From Actinomycetota bacterium (GTDB lineage: Bacteria; Actinomycetota; Acidimicrobiia; Acidimicrobiales; Ilumatobacteraceae), in the NCBI GenBank assembly GCA_016870295.1, contig VGBY01000059.1, positions 1-6,737 on the forward strand: DNA of 6,737 bases, in the 5' to 3' direction. A program made the translations under genes and the position numbers. Positions 1 through 4,748 of this stretch are shown piece by piece. Numbering within the stretch: the stretch's first letter is position 1; the number at the start of each line of letters is the position of its first letter. Below the pieces are notes generated by a model, which saw nothing but the letters and a program-made list of their open reading frames with translations, ran no database searches and had not been told where the DNA came from.

Positions 1-1
1 T

Positions 2-127
2 GGCGCCCGCACCGTCGACGTGCACGTGCGTCGTCTGCGCGCCAAGTTGGGTGAAGAACACGCTCACCTCATCGAAACCGTGCGTAGTGTCGGCTACCGC
101 TTCGGTTCGTCGAAGTGGTCGGGCTGA
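2..127 (+). CDS. OmpR/PhoB-family response regulator, C-terminal end (partial)
   Basis: Only the last 41 codons are present, and the start lies before the window. The peptide begins GARTVDVHVRRLRAKLG and ends ETVRSVGYRFGSSKWSG. This is the recognition helix and wing hairpin of an OmpR/PhoB winged-helix DNA-binding domain: the VDVHVRRLRAKLG helix followed by the VGYRF beta-hairpin is diagnostic. The receiver domain is not visible, so neither phosphorylation nor the cognate kinase can be judged. From memory, the RTVDVHVRRLRAKLG / TVR-VGYRF pattern is close to actinobacterial GlnR-type nitrogen regulators, but other OmpR regulators share it, so no symbol is given. The gene converges on the deaminase operon, with 31 bp between the two stop codons and no clear terminator hairpin there. 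Confidence 0.9.
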   Translation, partial: GARTVDVHVRRLRAKLGEEHAHLIETVRSVGYRFGSSKWSG

Positions 128-158
128 GGCACGGCGCGCACGAGCCGAGCGTCGGCAA

Positions 159-1484
159 TCACCCCACTTGTTGCATTCGCTTGGCGAGTCGCGTGTGGTC
201 GGTGAGCATCGCGCCGAGCTTCGGTGATACGAGCGCGTGATCGCGCACGACGAGACGACCATGCACGATCGTGTGCTTGGCACTCGCCGGCCCACAGCGC
301 AGCCAGCCCTCGATTGGATCGTCGATCACGCCGGCAAACCGCGGGCCGTCGAGTGACCACACGGCGATGTCACCGACGCAGCCGACACTCAGTTCTCCGA
401 GTTCGCCGACGCGACCCAGGCAGCCTGCACCGCCACGCGTCGCGAGTTCGAGCGCCATGCGAGCGGTGCCGGCCGCTGCACCGCTCGTCAACTTCGCGAG
501 CAACATCGCCTGCCTGGCCTCCAACCACAATGATGCAGCATCGGCCGACGACGAACCGTCGACACCGAGACCGACGTGCACACCAGCCGCCCGCAGTTTG
601 ACGGTTGGTGCAATACCCGACGAGAGGATGAGATTGCTGCTCGGACAATGTGCAACCCCCACGCCCGCTCTGCCCAGTTGCGTGATTTCGGTGTCGTTGG
701 GTTTCACGCAGTGCGCCAACCACACCCGATCGCTCAACCAGCCGACATCATCGAGATACTGCGTTGGCCGACATCCGAATGTCGCGAGTGAGTAGGCGTC
801 ATCTTCGTCGTTTTCCGCAAAGTGCGTGTGCAGCCGCACATCGAGTCGTTCGGCGAGTTGCGCCGAGTCGATCATCAACTGTTTGGTGACACTGAACGGC
901 GAACACGGCGCCAAGGCCACACGCACCATCGCTCCGCGCGCACGATCGTGGTGCATTGCGACGGCACGCTCGCTTGCGGCAAGGATCTCGTCGTGGTCTT
1001 GCACCACATGATCGGGCGGTAGTCCACCATCCTTCTCCGACAGCGACATCGAGCCGTATGTCGGATGAAAGCGCACGCCGATGTCGCGGGCCGCTGCAAT
1101 CTCCGCCGAGAGCAAATCACCAGCACCGCGCGGATGCAAGTACAGATGATCCGATGATGTCGTGCACCCCGAGAGCGCCAACTCCGCGAGCCCGACCCAC
1201 GCCGACACATGTGCCGACTCCTCGTCGAGTGCACCCCACAACGGATACAACGTGCGCAACCAGCCGAACAATGCCGAGTCGGTCATCGGGCCGTATGCCC
1301 GCGTCAGGTTTTGGTACAGGTGGTGATGTGCATTGATGAGACCCGGCGTTACGAGACAGCCGGACGCATCGATCGACTCGCGTGCCGGTGGCGCGGTGCC
1401 TGCCCCCACCGCCGACACCATGCCGTTGGTGACGGCGACCCATCCGTTGGCAATCTCGCGACGCTCGTCATCGAGCGTGGCCAC
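159..1484 (-). CDS. Amidohydrolase, 8-oxoguanine deaminase-like (COG0402)
   Basis: This is a metal-dependent hydrolase of the cytosine deaminase/AtzB/TrzN group, expected to hydrolytically deaminate a purine or triazine-like ring in the cytoplasm. The TIM-barrel ligands are visible, numbered from the GTG at 1484: H53 and H55 in NAHHHLYQN, H221 with the general acid/base E224 in HTHFAEND, H258 in LAHC, and D309 in GLGVDGSSS. The segments LSGCTTSSDHLYL, GGLPPDHVV and LAPCSPFSV are what I remember from Pseudomonas Pa0142-type 8-oxoguanine deaminases. Substrate remains an inference; hydroxytriazine or guanine are alternatives. The length of 441 residues is slightly short. The frame continues upstream as ADIVVHSARL-VATLDDERR, the usual first strand of this family, so the true start is probably upstream, for example CTG at 1538-1536 (459 residues), which overlaps the stop of the preceding gene. 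It is the last gene of the ridA operon. Confidence 0.88.
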   Translation of the reverse strand: MATLDDERREIANGWVAVTNGMVSAVGAGTAPPARESIDASGCLVTPGLINAHHHLYQNLTRAYGPMTDSALFGWLRTLYPLWGALDEESAHVSAWVGLAELALSGCTTSSDHLYLHPRGAGDLLSAEIAAARDIGVRFHPTYGSMSLSEKDGGLPPDHVVQDHDEILAASERAVAMHHDRARGAMVRVALAPCSPFSVTKQLMIDSAQLAERLDVRLHTHFAENDEDDAYSLATFGCRPTQYLDDVGWLSDRVWLAHCVKPNDTEITQLGRAGVGVAHCPSSNLILSSGIAPTVKLRAAGVHVGLGVDGSSSADAASLWLEARQAMLLAKLTSGAAAGTARMALELATRGGAGCLGRVGELGELSVGCVGDIAVWSLDGPRFAGVIDDPIEGWLRCGPASAKHTIVHGRLVVRDHALVSPKLGAMLTDHTRLAKRMQQVG

Positions 1485-1534
1485 CAGTCGCGCCGAGTGA
1501 ACGACGATGTCGGCGATGCCGGACGACGTGGTGC

Positions 1535-1690
1535 TCAGGTGTTCAACTCGAGCAACTCGCTCGCTTCGTTGCGCGCGCGAGCATCGCGGTGGAGCGACTC
1601 ACCGAGGATGGCGGCGATCACGACGGTACCCAGACCGACCAAGATGGGGAACGCGAGCAACACCGCCACGAGTACGAGTGCGCCAGCCAT
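1535..1690 (-). CDS. Small single-pass membrane protein, 51 aa, unknown function
   Basis: I do not recognise this protein. It begins MAGALVLVAVLLAFPILVG, and residues 2-30 form one uninterrupted hydrophobic helix rich in Val, Leu, Ala and Gly. A short charged tail follows (ESLHRDARARNEASELLELNT). This suggests an inner-membrane anchor with a small amphipathic cytoplasmic segment. The ATG at 1690 lies 4 nt after the stop of the ridA-like gene, and a purine-rich AAGAAGAAG lies 7 nt upstream. The TGA at 1537-1535 overlaps the likely upstream start of the deaminase. Such tight packing, plus a coherent hydrophobic segment, argues that it is a real translated gene rather than chance. It could anchor or regulate one of its operon partners, but nothing in the sequence shows this. 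Confidence 0.6.
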   Translation of the reverse strand: MAGALVLVAVLLAFPILVGLGTVVIAAILGESLHRDARARNEASELLELNT

Positions 1691-1694
1691 CGCG

Positions 1695-2111
1695 TTACTT
1701 CTTCTTTGCAGGCGGCTGCTTTGCGGATCGCTTCTTTGCGGTCGGCTTGGTGTCCGTCTGCGTGGCCGGCACATACGCCCACGCCTCGATCTCCACCACA
1801 CCGTTCGCCGGAAGCGATGCGACACCAATCGTGCTGCGTGCGGGGCGGTGTGAACCAAAGCCGGCGACGTACGCCTCATTGAACGTGGCGAAGGTATCCA
1901 TGTCGGTGAGGAAGCACAGCGTCTTTTTTACGTCGCTCAACTTGGCACCCACGCTGTCGAGTTGCGTGCGCAGATTGGCGATCGCCTGCGTGGTCTGCGC
2001 TTTCACACCACCAGCAACGAGACTCCCGTCACGCAAACCGAGTTGACCCGAGACGATGATCCAATCGCCAGCGCGAACGACGGGTGTGTACGGACCAATT
2101 GGTGCAGCCAT
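1695..2111 (-). CDS. RidA/YjgF/UK114-family protein with lysine-rich C-terminal tail
   Basis: RidA proteins are small trimeric enzymes that hydrolyse reactive enamine/imine intermediates to keto acids and ammonia; relatives such as RutC act in pyrimidine catabolism. Of 138 residues, about 1-115 form the family fold. Visible signatures are GPY at 6-8, the IIVSGQLG strand at 18-25, PARSTIGVASLP at 90-101 with the carboxylate-binding Arg at 92 (equivalent to E. coli RidA R105), and VEIEAWA with E107 and E109. The active-site residues therefore look intact. Beyond the domain is a roughly 20-residue tail ending AKKRSAKQPPAKKK, absent from the usual ~128-residue family members. I chose the ATG at 2111 because it begins the family N-terminus (MAAPIGPYTP) and a -10 box lies 7 nt upstream; a GTG at 2144 would add 11 unrelated residues. 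It heads the operon with the membrane peptide and the amidohydrolase. Confidence 0.9.
   Translation of the reverse strand: MAAPIGPYTPVVRAGDWIIVSGQLGLRDGSLVAGGVKAQTTQAIANLRTQLDSVGAKLSDVKKTLCFLTDMDTFATFNEAYVAGFGSHRPARSTIGVASLPANGVVEIEAWAYVPATQTDTKPTAKKRSAKQPPAKKK
1698..1706 (-). promoter_or_regulatory. Purine-rich ribosome binding site inside the ridA 3' end
   Basis: The last three lysine codons of the RidA-like gene read AAGAAGAAG, followed by TAA, then CGCG and the ATG of the 51-residue membrane protein. The purine run sits 7 nt from that ATG, the usual Shine-Dalgarno distance, although it lacks a GGAGG core. The sequence therefore seems to serve both as the coding end of one gene and as the initiation site of the next. 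Confidence 0.4.
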
Positions 2112-2118
2112 GCAGTCA

Positions 2119-2124
2119 AGGTTA
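2119..2124 (-). promoter_or_regulatory. Putative -10 box (TAACCT) for a leaderless ridA transcript
   Basis: On the minus strand TAACCT is followed by seven bases (TGACTGC) and then the ATG at 2111. In actinobacteria, TANNNT at this distance usually places the transcription start at the first base of the start codon. No Shine-Dalgarno sequence precedes the ATG, which fits. I see no good -35 hexamer at 16-18 bp. Confidence 0.4.
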
Positions 2125-2156
2125 GAGCAGGGACGGCGAGACACACCACTCCTCGT

Positions 2157-2162
2157 TACCCT
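2157..2162 (+). promoter_or_regulatory. Putative -10 box (TACCCT) for the lipoprotein gene
   Basis: TACCCT ends six bases before the GTG at 2169, again placing transcription initiation at or next to the start codon. There is no recognisable Shine-Dalgarno sequence and no clear -35 element. It lies in the 57-bp divergent gap shared with the ridA promoter. Confidence 0.33.
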
Positions 2163-2168
2163 TACCGC

Positions 2169-3071
2169 GTGCGTTCGACGACGAGACGTGAGTTTCTCGC
2201 GACTTCTGGTCGTGTCATCGTGGTCGGCAGCGGTGCAATTGCGCTCGGCTCGCTCGCGGCTGCTTGTGGGTCGCCAAGCAGCGACCCTGACACGCCCGAT
2301 GTGCCACTACCCGAAGATGTGCAAATCGTGCAGCGGTTTCCCCAGAATCTGGTGTCAGGTGACCTACGTTTGCCTCTGTCGTTGGCCAGCGCCGGCGGTT
2401 TGCTCACCACCGACGGCCCGACGAAGACACCTGATGTCTTGACCGCGCGGATTCTGCGCATCGACGATGGGCGCAACGATGTCGTCGCCGAGGGTCTCAC
2501 TGCGCAACGCCACGACGCCAAACTCGCCACGCCGTACTGGCCGTTCTTCGTGAACATCGAGCAGACGGGGTTCTACCGCATCGTGCTCGATGGCGGGCCG
2601 AGCGATGGTGCGGCATTCCAGGTGTTCGCCCGTGGCGAGGTTGCGGTGCCGGGCATCGGCGACGCGCTGCCTGCGTTCGACACTCCGACGTTCGACGATG
2701 CCCACGGTGTCGACCCGATCTGCACTCAGCAACCCGAGGCGTGTCCGCTACATGAAGTGACGCTCACCGAAGCGTTGACACTCGGCAAACCCATCGTGCT
2801 GCTCGTCGGCACCCCGGCACATTGCGCCACCGGCACGTGCGCGCCCGCGTTGGAGGCACTCGTCTCGGTGGCGGCGCGCGCCAGTGGCGCCTACACGTTC
2901 ATTCACGCGGAGGTCTACGCCGATCGTGACGCCACACAAGTTGCGCCCGTCGTGACGGCGCTCGGAATGAACTATGAACCGGCGTTGTTCGTTACGGATT
3001 CACGCGGTGTGGTGACGGCGCGACTCGACGCCGTGTTTGACGAAGTGGAACTCGCGTCGCTAATCGGCTGA
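2169..3071 (+). CDS. Tat-exported lipoprotein with thioredoxin-like domain
   Basis: The 300-residue product begins VRSTTRREFLATSG, a twin-arginine motif (TRREFL, residues 5-10). A hydrophobic stretch follows (17-32), then a lipobox-like LAAAC with Cys33 as the probable lipid-attached residue, and a Ser/Pro/Asp linker (34-50). A folded, lipidated protein on the outer face of the membrane is expected. Residues about 50-160 look like a beta-rich domain that I cannot name. Residues about 183-300 resemble a thioredoxin fold: DPICTQQPEACPLHEVTL, then strand KPIVLLVGTP, C219-ATGT-C224, a helix, and YEPALFVTDSRG, which matches the cis-Pro/beta4 region. The cysteines form CX4C rather than CXXC, and a second pair lies at C185/C192. 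A redox or metal-handling role is possible but unproven. The GTG at 2169 gives a complete Tat signal; the same frame is open upstream, but longer versions would bury the signal. Confidence 0.82.
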   Translation: MRSTTRREFLATSGRVIVVGSGAIALGSLAAACGSPSSDPDTPDVPLPEDVQIVQRFPQNLVSGDLRLPLSLASAGGLLTTDGPTKTPDVLTARILRIDDGRNDVVAEGLTAQRHDAKLATPYWPFFVNIEQTGFYRIVLDGGPSDGAAFQVFARGEVAVPGIGDALPAFDTPTFDDAHGVDPICTQQPEACPLHEVTLTEALTLGKPIVLLVGTPAHCATGTCAPALEALVSVAARASGAYTFIHAEVYADRDATQVAPVVTALGMNYEPALFVTDSRGVVTARLDAVFDEVELASLIG

Positions 3072-3132
3072 CGCCGTGCTGGTCAGCTGAAGCTGTGCCA
3101 AACGGCCGACGCCGTACTGGTCAGCTGAAGCT
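3065..3132. repeat. Pair of 30-bp direct repeats, period 38 bp
   Basis: Copies at 3065-3094 and 3103-3132 agree at 28 of 30 positions (CGGC[T/C]GACGCCGT[G/A]CTGG, then TCAGCTGAAGCT), separated by 8 bp. Copy 1 contains the stop codon of the lipoprotein gene. Copy 2 contains the stop and last codons (SFS) of the minus-strand ErpA-like gene. Copy 1 thus looks like a duplication of the erpA 3' end plus flank. Copy 2 also holds a 5-bp hairpin (ACGGC-CGAC-GCCGT, 3102-3115) that might aid termination between the convergent genes, but there is no T-tract. Confidence 0.8.
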
Positions 3133-3441
3133 TTGACCGCAACCGCAGGTGCGGTTGGCGTTCGGGTTCGTGATCTTGAATCCCGACTCGTTCAGGCCAT
3201 CGGCGTAATCGAGGCTGGCACCCGACAACAACTGTGCGGATGCCGGATCAACGACGACCTTCACATCGCCGAAGGTGTGCACCTTGTCCTCACTGGTGAA
3301 GTCACCGTCGAAGTACATCTCGTAGGAGTATCCCGAGCATCCGCCCGGACGCACCGCAACGCGCAAGGCGAGATCGGTGGCGTTTTCGCTTTCGAGCAGT
3401 TGTTTGACTTTGGTGGCAGCAGCCGAGGTGAGCGTGATCAT
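3121..3441 (-). CDS. erpA: A-type iron-sulfur cluster carrier (HesB/IscA/ErpA family)
   Basis: This cytoplasmic carrier protein binds an Fe-S cluster (or iron) and passes it to target apoproteins. At 106 residues it has the typical family length. The three invariant cysteines are present: C35 in RPGGCSGYSYEM and C99/C101 in the CGCG C-terminal motif. The family signature NPNANRTCGCGQSF ends the protein almost completely. The ErpA/SufA/IscA subtype cannot be settled from sequence alone; erpA is the usual label for a stand-alone actinobacterial copy. Start is ATG at 3441, giving the standard MITLTSAAATKVKQLL opening. It is divergent from the Mrp/ApbC ATPase gene, another Fe-S biogenesis factor, across a 106-bp gap with a palindrome and a possible promoter for each gene. 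Its 3' end lies inside a duplicated 30-bp segment. Confidence 0.93.
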   Translation of the reverse strand: MITLTSAAATKVKQLLESENATDLALRVAVRPGGCSGYSYEMYFDGDFTSEDKVHTFGDVKVVVDPASAQLLSGASLDYADGLNESGFKITNPNANRTCGCGQSFS

Positions 3442-3450
3442 GACGCCCCC

Positions 3451-3456
3451 AAACTA
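3451..3456 (-). promoter_or_regulatory. Putative -10 box (TAGTTT) for erpA
   Basis: On the minus strand TAGTTT is followed by nine bases (GGGGGCGTC) and the ATG at 3441. A -35-like TTGTCA (plus-strand 3476-3481) lies upstream with a 19-bp spacer, slightly longer than ideal. The transcript would have at most a few leader bases. Confidence 0.38.
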
Positions 3457-3485
3457 CCGTCTCCGAGTGGTGCAGTGACAAGCAT

Positions 3486-3500
3486 TGTGACGAAGTCACA
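3486..3500. promoter_or_regulatory. Perfect 15-bp palindrome TGTGAC-GAA-GTCACA, possible shared operator
   Basis: Two perfect 6-bp half sites flank a 3-bp centre in the erpA/mrp divergent gap. It can be read as TGTGA-N5-TCACA, one base shorter in the spacer than the CRP/GlxR consensus TGTGA-N6-TCACA. A further GTGAC half site is at 3475-3479, 12 bp upstream of the one at 3487-3491. The palindrome centre is about 50-55 bp from each predicted transcription start, a typical position for an activator. The binding protein is unknown. Confidence 0.4.
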
Positions 3501-3535
3501 CGGAGGCAACGCGACCCCCGCGACACCGTCGTCGG

Positions 3536-3541
3536 TAGGTT
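3536..3541 (+). promoter_or_regulatory. Putative -10 box (TAGGTT) for the mrp gene
   Basis: TAGGTT ends six bases (GAGGGC) before the GTG at 3548, consistent with leaderless transcription. The purine run GAGGG is too close to the start codon to act as a normal Shine-Dalgarno. No -35 match is visible at the expected distance. Confidence 0.35.
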
Positions 3542-3547
3542 GAGGGC

Positions 3548-4738
3548 GTGGCTGAGCCAACCGTGCCGCCCCCCACGGCGGACCAGGTACGCAACCTGCT
3601 GCGCGCCGTCATCGACCCCGAACTCGGGGCCAACATCGTCGACCTCGGCATGGCCACCGACGTCACGGTCGGCAACGACGGCGTCATCACCATCGGCGTA
3701 AAACTCACCATCAAGGGCTGCCCGCTGCGTGCCCAGATCAAGAACGACATCGAGTCACGACTCGAAACACACCCCGGTGTCACGAAGGTGAAGATCGAGT
3801 GGGGCGAGATGAACGCGGATGAGCGTTCGGCAGTGATGACCAAGGCCCGCTGGAATGCGCGCGAAAATGCCGGCGACACCGCGGTGCCCGTCACCACTCG
3901 CGTCCTCGCGATTGCGAGCGGAAAGGGTGGTGTCGGCAAGAGTTCGGTCACCGCGAACCTCGCCGTTGCACTCGCGGCGCAAGGTCACACCGTCGGTGTG
4001 CTCGATGCCGATATCTGGGGCTTCTCAATGCCGCGCATGCTCGGCATGTCCGAGCGTCTCGCCGCCCGCAAAGTTGGCGATGCCGACAAACCGAAGATCA
4101 TCCCCAACGAACGACGTATCGGTAGCGGGTTGCTCAAGGTCGTGAGCACGGGCATGCTCGTCGACGACGAGAGCACTGCGCTCATGTGGCGCGGGCTGAT
4201 GCTGACCAAGGCGGTCGAGCAGTTTCTCAACGACGTGCACTGGGGGGAACTCGAATACCTGCTCATCGACATGCCGCCCGGCACCGGCGACGTGCAGATG
4301 GGCCTGGCTCGCATGTTGCCGCGCACCGATCTGATCATCGTCACGACCCCCGCAGTGTCGGCACAAAAAGTGGCGATTCGCGCCGCCGACATGGCACAAC
4401 GGAGTTTCCTGCGCATCGCAGGCGTGATCGAGAACATGAGCCACTTCACCTGCGAACACGGCAGCACGTACCCACTCTTTGGTGAAGGTGGCGGGGCAAC
4501 GTTGGCCAACGAGATCGGTGCCGAGTTGCTCGGTCAGATTCCGATCGAGAACGCAGTCGCACACGGCAGCGATACCGGTGAGCCAATTGCACTGACGGGC
4601 GATTCGGCCGCAGCGGAAGCATTCCGCGATATCGCGAAGAAGATCATCAGCGCCACGGTGCCGGCCACCGACATGGCCGGCTGTTCGGCACGCCTGCTGG
4701 AATCCGTCGAGGTGGCACTCGGCAAGAAGCCGCGCTAG
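3548..4738 (+). CDS. mrp: Mrp/ApbC (NBP35-like) Fe-S cluster carrier P-loop ATPase
   Basis: This 396-residue cytoplasmic protein is expected to assemble and transfer [4Fe-4S] clusters in an ATP-dependent way. Residues about 8-85 form the MIP18/DUF59 domain (VIDPELGANIVDLGM; conserved Cys in TIKGCPL, C58). From about 118 comes the MinD/SIMIBI P-loop domain: deviant Walker A SGKGGVGKS (124-132, K126 and K131), switch I region DADIWGFSMPRMLG (153-166), the family motif DMPPGTGD (241-248) and TTPAVSAQKVA (267-277). The usual cluster-binding CXXC after ENMS is degenerate here: ENMSHFTCEHG keeps C302 but has Gly at the second cysteine position. Only three cysteines exist (58, 302, 379). Start GTG 3548 gives the expected short N-terminus. 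It is divergent from erpA, supporting an Fe-S role. Confidence 0.94.
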   Translation: MAEPTVPPPTADQVRNLLRAVIDPELGANIVDLGMATDVTVGNDGVITIGVKLTIKGCPLRAQIKNDIESRLETHPGVTKVKIEWGEMNADERSAVMTKARWNARENAGDTAVPVTTRVLAIASGKGGVGKSSVTANLAVALAAQGHTVGVLDADIWGFSMPRMLGMSERLAARKVGDADKPKIIPNERRIGSGLLKVVSTGMLVDDESTALMWRGLMLTKAVEQFLNDVHWGELEYLLIDMPPGTGDVQMGLARMLPRTDLIIVTTPAVSAQKVAIRAADMAQRSFLRIAGVIENMSHFTCEHGSTYPLFGEGGGATLANEIGAELLGQIPIENAVAHGSDTGEPIALTGDSAAAEAFRDIAKKIISATVPATDMAGCSARLLESVEVALGKKPR

Positions 4739-4748
4739 CCGCCGGCTT
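4727..4748. terminator. Hairpin between convergent mrp and NUDIX genes
   Basis: AAGCCG (4727-4732) and CGGCTT (4743-4748) form a 6-bp inverted repeat around a 10-base loop. The hairpin overlaps the mrp stop codon and part of the NUDIX stop codon, whose genes end 8 bp apart. It has no T-tract on either strand, so it may be a weak bidirectional terminator or simply chance in GC-rich DNA. Confidence 0.25.

Noticed and set aside
128..158. Possible terminator between the response regulator and the deaminase.
   Set aside because: Short GC-rich complementarities exist but no stem of more than about 4 bp with a T-tract.
1209..1853. Long plus-strand open frame opposite the deaminase operon (similar ones at 271-795 and 5677-6138).
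   Set aside because: Arg/Pro/Thr/His-rich composition with no recognisable domain; these are antisense shadows expected in GC-rich DNA opposite well-supported genes.
2112..2144. GTG at 2144 as the start of the RidA-like gene (adds MSRRPCSNLDC).
   Set aside because: The added residues do not resemble the family N-terminus, the ATG at 2111 starts exactly where RidA homology begins, and the extension would cover the putative -10 box.
1962..2168. Upstream extension of the lipoprotein frame.
   Set aside because: It runs antisense through ridA and would bury the twin-arginine signal 69 residues inside; GTG 2169 gives a normal Tat signal peptide.
3083..3094. CAGC-TGAA-GCTG hairpin as a rho-independent terminator.
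   Set aside because: Only a 4-bp stem and no T-tract; it is better explained as part of the duplicated 30-bp segment.
3486..3500. Reading the palindrome as a canonical CRP/GlxR site.
   Set aside because: The spacer between TGTGA and TCACA is 5, not 6, so it is reported only as an unassigned dyad.
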